Source: an uncultured Bacilli bacterium (GTDB lineage Bacteria; Bacillota_I; Bacilli_A; RF39; UBA660). Taken from it: DNA of 17,506 bases. The notes beneath the pieces were generated by a model, which saw only the letters and a program-made list of their open reading frames with translations, made no database searches and was not told where the DNA came from. The position numbers and the translations under genes were made by a program. Below, one piece after another: positions 1-6,141 of the stretch; the stretch's first letter is position 1; each line of letters begins with the position of its first letter. The stretch lies in contig CANQAF010000026.1 of the NCBI GenBank assembly GCA_947588975.1, positions 1-17,506 on the forward strand, read 5' to 3'.

Positions 1-90
1 AAAATGAAACAGTTTAGTAGTTAGTAAATTTTTCGATTTTATCATTCATGGAATTGCAATCGTATTTGAAATATCATAGATCATTAAAAT

Positions 91-124
91 AAAGACTTTT
101 ACATTAATTGTAAAAGTTTTTTTT
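91..124 (+). terminator. Rho-independent terminator of the upstream gene
   Basis: An 8-bp inverted repeat, ACTTTTAC (95-102) and GTAAAAGT (110-117), with a 7-nt loop is followed by a run of T to 124. The stem is AT-rich, so it may be weak. It probably ends a gene left of the window. Positions 1-90 show no coding frame that I can recognise. Confidence 0.5.
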
Positions 125-133
125 GCATACGCT
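105..133 (+). promoter_or_regulatory. Candidate mother-cell (SigE-like) promoter of the collagen-like gene
   Basis: CATACGCT at 126-133 matches 7 of 8 positions of the SigE -10 consensus CATACAnT, and with the next base it also fits the SigK form CATAnnnTA. TAATTGT at 105-111, 14 nt upstream, matches 5 of 7 positions of the SigE -35. Transcription would start just before the ribosome site (AAAGGAG, 141-147), leaving almost no leader. Such short AT-rich motifs also arise by chance, so this is only a candidate. Confidence 0.3.
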
Positions 134-154
134 AAAGTAGAAAGGAGAATCACT

Positions 155-844
155 ATGTTTCCATGTAAAAAGAACCCGTGTGGTGGAAATATTAAAAAAG
201 CACTAGAACAAATAGAGAAAAGTGCCACTTGTAAACCTTCAGGGTTTTATATACAAACAGGTATTGTAGGTCCAACAGGCCCAACAGGTCCAATAGGATT
301 AGAAGGGATACAAGGACCTGCTGGTATGCAAGGAGAACCAGGCCCAACAGGCCCTATGGGACCAGCTGGACCACAAGGGAAAACAGGTGCATCGCCAACT
401 ATTGTAATAGGAGATGTGATTACAAGCGCATCTGAAGAAGATGCAGCAATTACGGATACGGGTAGTGGAGATGAACATATTTTAACTTTTACAATTCCAC
501 GTGGTATACCGGGAGAACCAGGCCCTATAGGTCCAACAGGACCAGCTGGAACAAGTGTAACAATTTTAGGCTCTTATGACGATATTGGACAATTAAATAC
601 AGCACATCCAACAGGTAGTGCGGGAGATTCCTATTTAGTAGATTCTAATTTATACGTATGGTCTCCAGAAACGAAAACATGGCAAGATGTAGGGGTTATT
701 AGAGGACCACAAGGGGAGCCAGGCCCACAAGGAGAGCAAGGAATTCCAGGATTACGTGGACCACAAGGAGTACAAGGTATTCCAGGATTAGATGGTTTGC
801 CAGGCGAAATGGGTCCAACAGGCCCAACAGGTGCAACTGGTTAA
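155..844 (+). CDS. Collagen-like surface protein, 5' part of a gene interrupted by a serine-recombinase element
   Basis: The 229-aa product has a Cys-containing N-terminal region (1-35) and three Gly-X-Y collagen segments (about 36-78, 117-132, 184-229). They are separated by two non-collagenous inserts (79-116 and 133-183); the second contains NLYVWSPETKTWQDVG, which resembles modules of phage-fibre and exosporium proteins. A strong AAAGGAG site precedes the ATG. The reading frame stops at TAA (842-844), the first three bases of inserted DNA directly after the core repeat ACTGGT. The missing C-terminal domain lies in the same frame from 3774. The intact family, of which BclA of the Bacillus exosporium is the known type, forms trimeric stalks nucleated by the C-terminal beta domain. 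A spore-surface role is inferred from family and setting. Without the C-terminal domain this fragment probably could not trimerise normally. Confidence 0.85.
   Translation: MFPCKKNPCGGNIKKALEQIEKSATCKPSGFYIQTGIVGPTGPTGPIGLEGIQGPAGMQGEPGPTGPMGPAGPQGKTGASPTIVIGDVITSASEEDAAITDTGSGDEHILTFTIPRGIPGEPGPIGPTGPAGTSVTILGSYDDIGQLNTAHPTGSAGDSYLVDSNLYVWSPETKTWQDVGVIRGPQGEPGPQGEQGIPGLRGPQGVQGIPGLDGLPGEMGPTGPTGATG
269..289 (+). repeat. 21-bp direct repeat in collagen-coding DNA, copy 1
   Basis: This 21-bp stretch, beginning GGTCCAACAGGCC and coding Gly-Pro-Thr triplets, is identical to 812-832. The second copy supplies part of the left half of the element's attachment site. This copy lacks the ACTGGT core and the right half-site. 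Confidence 0.8.
812..832 (+). repeat. 21-bp direct repeat in collagen-coding DNA, copy 2
   Basis: Identical to 269-289. It ends three bases before the deduced crossover dinucleotide, so it contributes most of the left attB half-site. Confidence 0.8.
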
Positions 845-858
845 GGTTCAAAGTGGCA
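821..858 (+). other. attL, left junction of the element
   Basis: The host half-site GGCCCAACAGGTGCA (821-835) is followed by the core ACTGGT (836-841) and then by element DNA containing AAAGTGGCA (850-858). The latter is the inverted partner of TGCCACTTT in attR. ACTGGT recurs at 3772-3777 in the same orientation and the same codon phase. Symmetry in both reconstructed sites places the crossover dinucleotide at AC, 836-837. Confidence 0.75.
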
Positions 859-871
859 AACGGTGTTTTCT

Positions 872-2485
872 TTAATCTTGAAGAGGATTTTTTATTTTGT
901 AATAAATATGTATTGTTCCATCTTCCTGCAAATAAATTGAGTCAATTAATTCTGTAATTAATAATTTGCTTGGATTTTTCAATGATAGAAATTCATTAAT
1001 AATTTTTGTATAGTCTGGTTCTATCTGAATATTTTGCTCAATTGTTTCTAATTCTTTTTGGTATTGCTCTAGCTTATATTTTTCTATTTCTAGACATTCT
1101 TGCTTCTTTTGAATAAATCTTAAATATTGTTCTTCACTAATAATTTCTTTTATTTTATCTTCATAAATGAGATCCATTTGATTCGTATATACATGCATAT
1201 TATGATAACATTTTTCTATTTTTAATTTTATTTCACTATATTGGTATTTTTCTTGGTGTGCATGTTTTAACAAGTCAATAAAATTGGTTTGATCAATGTA
1301 TTTTAAACATTCATTTTGTATATTTTTTAATACTAACTTTTCTAATTCATTATAATTTTGCCTGTGTGCGGTACAAAGATTTTGTTTTTTCCCATATTTT
1401 CGATAATAGTTACAAATTGTGTAATTTATGTTTCTATTTTTATAATGTTGTATTCCTATAGTATGATTACATTCTGCACATTTTATCATGCCTTTTAATA
1501 AAAATGGATAAGAATTTTGTGTTATATTTTTATTCGATTTGATAAGTGATTGTACAATATCAAAAGTTTGTTGATCAATAATTGGTTCATGGGTATATTT
1601 TATCTTGATCCAATCTTTGGGCGGCAAATAAATTTTCTTATTCGATTTAAAATTTAATTTTATTGTTTTCCCTTGCACCATATGACCGAGATACATTTCA
1701 TTTTGCAATATTGTTCGTATGGTACGCCTAGACCATATATTCATTAATTTTTGATTTAGGTGTCGTTTATTTCCTTTTAATATTGTAGGAATTGGAATTC
1801 TTTCAGTCATTAAAATAGTTGCGATTTCTTTTTCTTTTTTTCCTTCTTTAGCTAAATAAAAAATTTTTTTTACTATCTCTGCGGTATTTGTATCTATTAT
1901 AATTTTTCCTTTTTGTTGAGGATCAACAATGTAGCCTAAAGGCGGTTCTCCACCTGTCCATAATCCTTTGTTCCGTTTTGTTTTAAAAGTTCTTTTAATT
2001 GCTTTAGAAGTATTCTTGGCATACATTTCATTCATCCAGTTTTTGATAGGGGTAATATCATTATTCACATTATCTTGCATGTAAGTATCTACTCCATCTA
2101 AAATAGCTACATATCGAATATTTCTTTCAGGAAACCATTTTTCTATATAGTTATCTGCATTAATATGTTCCCTCCCCAATCTTGATAAATCTTTTGTAAT
2201 CAACATATTAGCTTTTTTAGCTTCTAGTATTTTTATTACTTTGTTAAAACTATTTCGATTAAAAGTTGTTCCGGAGATTCCATCATCATACAATGAATCA
2301 AGTATACGATATTCAATATCAGAATATTCTTGCCTTTCTTCTTCAATAAATTCACGGCAAATTTCAATTTGATTTTGAATGCTTTGACTTTGTTCTTTTT
2401 CGGTTTTTCCTTCTTCTTCTTTTGATAAGCGGGCATAAATAATGACATCTAGTTTTTTGACCTGATTCATAAAATTGTCATACAT
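872..2485 (-). CDS. Large serine recombinase (integrase/excisionase of the element)
   Basis: The 537-aa length is typical of large serine recombinases. The N-terminal resolvase domain has YARLSKEEE with the predicted nucleophile Ser21, then DGISGTTFNR (about 68-77) and KDLSRLGREH (98-107). A Recombinase domain follows (about 180-315, beginning PPLGY), then a zinc ribbon (Cys336, Cys339, Cys358, Cys371), a coiled-coil stretch (about 415-490) and a C-terminal end like that of TndX-type enzymes. All expected blocks are present, so the enzyme looks active. It would join attP and attB through a Ser-linked intermediate without host factors; excision by this class usually needs a directionality factor. 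The ATG lies 5 nt after the stop of the upstream 38-aa ORF, whose end contains the GAAAGGAG ribosome site. ATG at 2470 is a possible alternative start. The gene reads toward the interrupted collagen gene and ends 30 bp from the junction. Confidence 0.93.
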   Translation of the reverse strand: MYDNFMNQVKKLDVIIYARLSKEEEGKTEKEQSQSIQNQIEICREFIEEERQEYSDIEYRILDSLYDDGISGTTFNRNSFNKVIKILEAKKANMLITKDLSRLGREHINADNYIEKWFPERNIRYVAILDGVDTYMQDNVNNDITPIKNWMNEMYAKNTSKAIKRTFKTKRNKGLWTGGEPPLGYIVDPQQKGKIIIDTNTAEIVKKIFYLAKEGKKEKEIATILMTERIPIPTILKGNKRHLNQKLMNIWSRRTIRTILQNEMYLGHMVQGKTIKLNFKSNKKIYLPPKDWIKIKYTHEPIIDQQTFDIVQSLIKSNKNITQNSYPFLLKGMIKCAECNHTIGIQHYKNRNINYTICNYYRKYGKKQNLCTAHRQNYNELEKLVLKNIQNECLKYIDQTNFIDLLKHAHQEKYQYSEIKLKIEKCYHNMHVYTNQMDLIYEDKIKEIISEEQYLRFIQKKQECLEIEKYKLEQYQKELETIEQNIQIEPDYTKIINEFLSLKNPSKLLITELIDSIYLQEDGTIHIYYKIKNPLQD

Positions 2486-2490
2486 TCTAT

Positions 2491-2607
2491 TTAAGATATC
2501 TCCTTTCGTTTTTCATTATTGTTACTCATGTAATATTCTTTTAATAAAATTTGAATTACTCTTTGAATGGTCATTCCATTTTTTTGAAAATGTGCGATTA
2601 TTTTCAT
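2491..2607 (-). CDS. 38-aa protein translationally coupled to the recombinase; candidate directionality factor
   Basis: A short frame begins MKIIAHFQKNGMTIQRVIQI and ends KRKEIS. It has a strong GGGAGGATA ribosome site 5-6 nt before the ATG. Its last codons carry the ribosome site of the recombinase gene, and its stop lies 5 nt before that start, a tight two-gene operon. The protein is basic and probably mostly helical. I do not recognise a family. Recombination directionality factors of serine integrases are often small, unrelated to one another and encoded next to the integrase, so that role is a reasonable hypothesis. Another option is a leader peptide that only controls recombinase translation. 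Confidence 0.7.
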   Translation of the reverse strand: MKIIAHFQKNGMTIQRVIQILLKEYYMSNNNEKRKEIS

Positions 2608-2656
2608 ACATATCCTCCCAATTTTATTAAAATTTTATTCAATTTACTATATATTA

Positions 2657-2665
2657 TGTTATAAT
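2657..2665 (+). promoter_or_regulatory. Extended -10 promoter of the YgjV-GNAT gene
   Basis: TGTTATAAT fits the extended -10 consensus TGnTATAAT. No good -35 is visible. The same 9-mer recurs upstream of other genes in the window (6098, 7263, 12156, 12503, 16848). On the other strand the overlapping CATAATATA (2658-2650) fits CATAnnnTA, a possible sporulation -10 toward the recombinase operon, but without a convincing -35. Confidence 0.5.
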
Positions 2666-2703
2666 AAAATCAGTTTAGAAAGGATTATATATTACAAAAT
2701 GAT

Positions 2704-3741
2704 ATGAAAATATATATTATTGCACAAATTTTAGGTATTGTAGCTTGGTTATTTTTCTTTGCTAGTTATTTTTGTAAACGTATTAATAAAATTATATTGT
2801 TCCAATTCATATCTTCTGTCTTTTACTGCATTAATTACTTATTGTTAGGAGCATGGGCAGGATTTTTTGTCAGTATGTTTGAAGCTGTGAAAGAAATGGG
2901 TTATTGCATAACCGATAAAGATAAATATATTTTTTTAATTACAATTCCAGTTTATATTTTAATTGCTTTTATTTCTGAAAACTCTTTTCTAATGATTATA
3001 CCAATTCTTGCTAGTATTATTGATGGATATGGTATATTAAAAAGTAAGAATACTGTTGTAATCTGTGGAATTATATCTAATACCATGTGGATTATCTATG
3101 ATTTATATTATTTCAATTATGCCTTGGCTTTTTCTGATTTTACTATAGCATTTTTAAATATATGTATATTGAATTATAGTTATATTAAATTTTTAAGAAG
3201 AAATAATGTATATACTGTTAACAGAAAAAATATATCAATGGGTACATTAAGGGAAATATATGATTTGGATAAGCAATATTATGATTCAAAAAATTGTTGG
3301 GATTTTGAAACGATAAAAAAAATTTATCAACAAGAAAAACAAAGTTATATATTAGTAAAAGACCAAAATAAAATCATTGGGTATATTAATATTTTAAGCC
3401 TAAAAAAAGATGTTTATGATACAATCATGAATTCAAAAACAATGTATGATACCATTAAAAAAGAAGATATTGTAAGCTATAGTCTTAATAAAAAAAATTA
3501 CTATCTTTCAATTAATTCTATTGTACTAAAAAATGAATATCAGAATAAAGATACTATGGATAAAATACTCCATGCGATAAGAAAGTTTATAAAGAATAAA
3601 GAAAAAAACGGATATCATATTGTAAAAATTAATTCCTATACAATCAATGAATTTGAGCTATCTGTAATAGAAAAATTAAATTTTTTAAAAGTTAAAACAA
3701 TTAACAATGAATGTATATTACATGAACAAAAATTAGTATAA
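2704..3741 (+). CDS. YgjV-like membrane protein fused to a GNAT-like domain (element cargo)
   Basis: The 345-aa protein has two parts. Residues 1 to about 165 are strongly hydrophobic with several predicted membrane helices and resemble the YgjV inner-membrane family, of unknown function. Residues about 170-345 have the strand and helix pattern of a GNAT acetyltransferase: YILVKD (215-220), IIGYINIL (224-231), YLSINSIVL (267-275) and a following helix. The acetyl-CoA loop is not canonical, however: where RGxGxG/A is expected the sequence reads EYQNKDTMDK, so catalysis is doubtful. The AAAGGA site (about 2678) is some 20 nt before the ATG, which is unusually far, but no better start exists in frame. 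It is the only cargo gene of the element. Family assignment of both halves is from remembered pattern, not a search; function unknown. Confidence 0.7.
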   Translation: MKIYIIAQILGIVAWLFFFASYFCKRINKIILFQFISSVFYCINYLLLGAWAGFFVSMFEAVKEMGYCITDKDKYIFLITIPVYILIAFISENSFLMIIPILASIIDGYGILKSKNTVVICGIISNTMWIIYDLYYFNYALAFSDFTIAFLNICILNYSYIKFLRRNNVYTVNRKNISMGTLREIYDLDKQYYDSKNCWDFETIKKIYQQEKQSYILVKDQNKIIGYINILSLKKDVYDTIMNSKTMYDTIKKEDIVSYSLNKKNYYLSINSIVLKNEYQNKDTMDKILHAIRKFIKNKEKNGYHIVKINSYTINEFELSVIEKLNFLKVKTINNECILHEQKLV

Positions 3742-3750
3742 GTGGTGATG

Positions 3751-3788
3751 TGCCACTTTTATACGTTACCTACTGGTCCCGCAGGGCC
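3751..3788 (+). other. attR, right junction of the element
   Basis: Element DNA with TGCCACTTT (3751-3759) leads to the core ACTGGT (3772-3777) and the host half-site TGGTCCCGCAGGGCC (3774-3788). GGGCC here pairs in inverted orientation with GGCCC at 821-825 when attB is reconstructed. The AC crossover candidate is at 3772-3773. Confidence 0.75.
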
Positions 3789-4278
3789 ATACGAAATTGG
3801 AGTCGCTTATTTAGTGACTTTCAACAATAATACTTCTGATGGTTACGTTGTTCCGTCTAGTGCACGTCTTCCAATTTCTAGGGTAGCAATGGATAATACT
3901 CAGTTATGTACGATAGATCCAAATATGTATACAATACAATTTTCAAAAGGTGGGATGTACCGTATTGATTTTACAGTTTATGGATATATTAAATCAGATA
4001 CTAATTTTGATCCCAACACAGATTTAATATCCATTGGATTTAGAAAAATCATCGATCAAACAATATATGCAGGTGGTAGTAGTTGGTATACAAATGAGAA
4101 AAATAAAATAATATTTGGACAAGGAATGTTTATAGTAAATAATCCAAACGAAATATTTGAACTTGTGAATTTATCTAAACAAACATTATATTTAAATACA
4201 CCCGAACTTTCTTTAACTGATTCTATTTCTTATTTTTCTAATCCAGTAGTAAATATTTTAATTCAGTATTTAGGATAA
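3772..4278 (+). CDS. Collagen-like surface protein, 3' part: last Gly-X-Y unit and C-terminal beta domain
   Basis: Beginning at the core repeat, the frame reads Thr-Gly-Pro-Ala-Gly-Pro and then a domain of about 160 residues rich in alternating hydrophobic positions, of the kind found at the C-terminus of BclA-like and other bacterial collagen-like proteins (C1q/TNF-like jelly roll). In the family this domain drives trimer formation. The frame is open back to a GTG at 3742 inside the element, but no convincing ribosome site goes with it, so the fragment is probably silent unless the element is excised. No internal stop or frameshift has accumulated, which suggests a recent insertion or continued selection through excision. 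It joins codon 229 of the left part in frame. Confidence 0.8.
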   Translation, partial: TGPAGPYEIGVAYLVTFNNNTSDGYVVPSSARLPISRVAMDNTQLCTIDPNMYTIQFSKGGMYRIDFTVYGYIKSDTNFDPNTDLISIGFRKIIDQTIYAGGSSWYTNEKNKIIFGQGMFIVNNPNEIFELVNLSKQTLYLNTPELSLTDSISYFSNPVVNILIQYLG

Positions 4279-4342
4279 AATATTTTATCAATCTTGTATA
4301 AATTGCAAAGTAATGTTCCATATTATAGTAGGAGGAAAATAT

Positions 4343-4771
4343 ATGGAAGAAAACATTAATGCATTAGATGAAATTCATAAAGGGGCTTGTATGGGTATGG
4401 ATGCTTTGCATTTTGTATTAGACAAAGTCGAAGATGACAATTTGAAAGAAGTTTTGGATACAGAATATGCACAGTATAAAAAAATTGCTGAACGTATTGA
4501 GGAAGTATATCCAAAATATAATAATGGTGAACCTCATAAAACAAGCGCCATGAACAAGATGATGACTTGGTATGGAGTTGAAATGAAAACGATGACAGAC
4601 CATAGTGATTCTAAAATTGCTGAATTATTATTGAATGGAGTCAATATGGGTATTATCGAAGGGAAGAAAATCTTAAATAAAAAAGAAATTGATGAAGAAG
4701 TTTCTAACATTATTAATGAATATGTTTCCATGCAAGAACGTAGCGTCGAAGTATTAAAAGAGTATTTATAA
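4343..4771 (+). CDS. Small helical protein, possibly ferritin-like four-helix bundle
   Basis: A 142-aa soluble protein starting MEENINALDEIHKGACMGMD; the ATG at 4343 is chosen because AGGAGG lies 7 nt upstream, while the in-frame ATG at 4313 has no site. Charge and hydrophobicity alternate as in long amphipathic helices, with conserved-looking His and Glu residues, so a ferritin-like or DUF2383-like bundle is the best guess. I do not recognise it with certainty. It follows the collagen-like gene by 64 bp with no terminator between them, so it may be co-transcribed once that gene is intact. A terminator follows at 4844. Confidence 0.75.
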   Translation: MEENINALDEIHKGACMGMDALHFVLDKVEDDNLKEVLDTEYAQYKKIAERIEEVYPKYNNGEPHKTSAMNKMMTWYGVEMKTMTDHSDSKIAELLLNGVNMGIIEGKKILNKKEIDEEVSNIINEYVSMQERSVEVLKEYL

Positions 4772-4843
4772 TAATCAAACAAAAGGAACAAGATAATAAT
4801 GTGAACGCCAAATGTAGATAACATAAAAACAAAATAGTTATAT

Positions 4844-4873
4844 AAAAGAGAAATATTATTTTTCTCTTTTTCT
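4844..4873 (+). terminator. Rho-independent terminator
   Basis: A 10-bp perfect stem, AAAAGAGAAA (4844-4853) and TTTCTCTTTT (4861-4870), with a 7-nt loop and a T-rich tail. It ends the transcript from the 4343 gene. Confidence 0.7.
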
Positions 4874-5110
4874 TTCACCTAGTAGTATTGCAACATAGAT
4901 TCATTGCTACAAATTAAAGATATTCTTGTACAGATATAATATATACAAAGTTTCTTTAAAAGAACATGAAAATCACCTATTGGAGTATCTGTAGACTTAT
5001 AAAAATTGGTATTTTACTTGATTCAAAAATAGCTTTGTGCTTTATAACAGATATATTGGAATCTTTGACAATATGAATCATAAGCCCATGTACACTTTTT
5101 AAAGGAAATA
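4874..5110. other. Intergenic stretch with no recognised feature
   Basis: About 240 bp between the terminator and the next promoter. I see no coding frame with a ribosome site on either strand, no tRNA-like fold and no clear repeat. Confidence 0.5.
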
Positions 5111-5139
5111 TTGATATTATTTTAAAAATCATATATAAT
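5111..5139 (+). promoter_or_regulatory. SigA-type promoter of the 5170 gene
   Basis: TTGATA (5111-5116), a 17-nt spacer and TATAAT (5134-5139) form a near-consensus vegetative promoter about 30 nt ahead of the start. Confidence 0.75.
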
Positions 5140-5169
5140 AAAGATGTATTTATCAAAGGGAGTTAGATT

Positions 5170-6021
5170 ATGAAAAAAATATATAGAATAATGAAATGGA
5201 TGACCTATTTAAGTATTTTGTTTTTTATGGGATCCATGAGAATTTCTGCATATCAATTAACATGTAGTTATAACGATTCAATGAATAATCGTACATTGCA
5301 GTATCAATTAAAAACAACGTATCTAAATGATACAAATGGGCTTAATCGTTTATATTATGTAGATAATAATGGTAAGGAAAATGAGATAGATTTATCATGT
5401 AATACAACAGATGATGGCTGTCTTGTGAGCTTAAATGTTTTAGTTCGACCAGGTTACGAAAACGAAGGAATGCTCTCTTGTATTCCTGTATATACCAGTA
5501 ATACAGATGGAACTTATGTGACAAAATACATGGGAGATGGAATGCCATATACACAATTAGATGTCACAGAAAAATCATGTGATTATCCAGATGATTGTAA
5601 TTTTTATTCACAAAGCGATGAAAAGACAGAGGAAAGTACTTCATCGAATGATAAGAACATTCATAATAAAGTAACTGCTACTGAAAACAATGCCTGTAAT
5701 ATGAAAGATATACCTATGGCACTTCCAATCTTTATTAGCAACATAATCAAGTTGTTTAAAATTATTGTTCCTATTGTTTTGATTTTAATGGGTATGGTTG
5801 ACTTTACAAGAGCGGTTATTTCAAGCGATGAAAAACAAATGAAAGAATCTCAAAGTCGTTTTATTCGTCGTATACTAGCAGCTGTAATTATCTTCTTTGT
5901 AGTGGCTATTGTTCAATTTGCTTTTAATGCGATAGGAGCAGATAACGATAATATTGTAGGATGCATTAATTGTTTTGTAAACGGCAACTGTGGAAACCAA
6001 AAGGGACAACAACTGAAATAA
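5170..6021 (+). CDS. Secreted-domain membrane protein with VirB2/TrbC-like C-terminus
   Basis: 283 aa. An N-terminal signal sequence (about 1-27, ending near RISAYQ) is followed by an extracytoplasmic domain of about 150 residues with several Cys (32, 77, 84, 104, 137, 143), which could form disulphides. A Ser/Glu/Asn-rich linker leads to two membrane helices (about 190-212 and 233-255) joined by a basic loop, an arrangement like VirB2/TrbC pilin-type proteins. The tail has four more Cys (265, 268, 274 and nearby). RBS AAAGGGAG and a SigA promoter precede it. No other conjugation or secretion genes are nearby, so a type IV secretion role is not supported; it may be a stand-alone envelope protein of this lineage. 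Function unknown. Confidence 0.75.
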   Translation: MKKIYRIMKWMTYLSILFFMGSMRISAYQLTCSYNDSMNNRTLQYQLKTTYLNDTNGLNRLYYVDNNGKENEIDLSCNTTDDGCLVSLNVLVRPGYENEGMLSCIPVYTSNTDGTYVTKYMGDGMPYTQLDVTEKSCDYPDDCNFYSQSDEKTEESTSSNDKNIHNKVTATENNACNMKDIPMALPIFISNIIKLFKIIVPIVLILMGMVDFTRAVISSDEKQMKESQSRFIRRILAAVIIFFVVAIVQFAFNAIGADNDNIVGCINCFVNGNCGNQKGQQLK

Positions 6022-6068
6022 TCAAGAACTAGATGCATCAAGCAATGCGGAACATGGTGACATGGAAA

Positions 6069-6096
6069 GATATGATTTTGACAACAATATCATATC
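6069..6096. repeat. Inverted repeat over the engB promoter
   Basis: GATATGAT (6069-6076) and ATCATATC (6089-6096) form an 8-bp perfect inverted repeat with a 12-nt gap, spanning the -35 box and part of the spacer. It could be an operator. No regulator is identified and AT-rich chance is possible. Confidence 0.35.
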
Positions 6097-6106
6097 ATGT
6101 TATAAT
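6078..6106 (+). promoter_or_regulatory. Consensus SigA promoter of engB
   Basis: TTGACA (6078-6083), a 17-nt spacer and TATAAT (6101-6106), with an extended -10 TG at 6098. This is a perfect match to the vegetative consensus and the strongest promoter in the window. Confidence 0.88.
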
Positions 6107-6141
6107 TTGTTTCGTTTGAAGGATAAAAGCAAGGTGGTAAA

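Larger units (their letters stand above)
836..3771. mobile_element. Compact serine-recombinase intervening element (about 2.94 kb) inside a collagen-like gene
   Basis: The element is bounded by direct ACTGGT repeats. It holds only three genes: the recombinase and a small coupled ORF on the minus strand, and a divergent membrane-GNAT fusion on the plus strand. Both outer genes end about 30 bp from the junctions. It is visibly more AT-rich than the host gene. No replication, conjugation, phage structural or resistance genes are present. Removing it joins codon 229 of the left part to Pro-Ala-Gly-Pro of the right part without a frame change, giving 395 codons. That fits a site-specific insertion that can be reversed, comparable in plan to sporulation intervening elements. 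Whether excision is programmed cannot be read from sequence alone. Confidence 0.85.

Noticed and set aside
3742..3771. Independent gene start (GTG at 3742) for the C-terminal collagen fragment
   Set aside because: No convincing ribosome site; the bases belong to the element's right end, and the frame fits the left half of the collagen gene better.
836..3777. Invertible phase-variation segment
   Set aside because: The ACTGGT core repeats are in direct, not inverted, orientation, so recombination between them gives excision rather than inversion.
4319..4327. CATATTATA as a SigK -10 for the 4343 gene
   Set aside because: It ends 2 nt before the AGGAGG site, so the transcript would start inside or after the ribosome site.
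4534..4878. Minus-strand 114-codon frame
   Set aside because: It is mostly antisense to the 4343 gene, contains the terminator, and has no ribosome site.
5170..6021. Type IV secretion locus
   Set aside because: Only one VirB2-like protein is present, with no ATPase, channel or coupling genes in the window.
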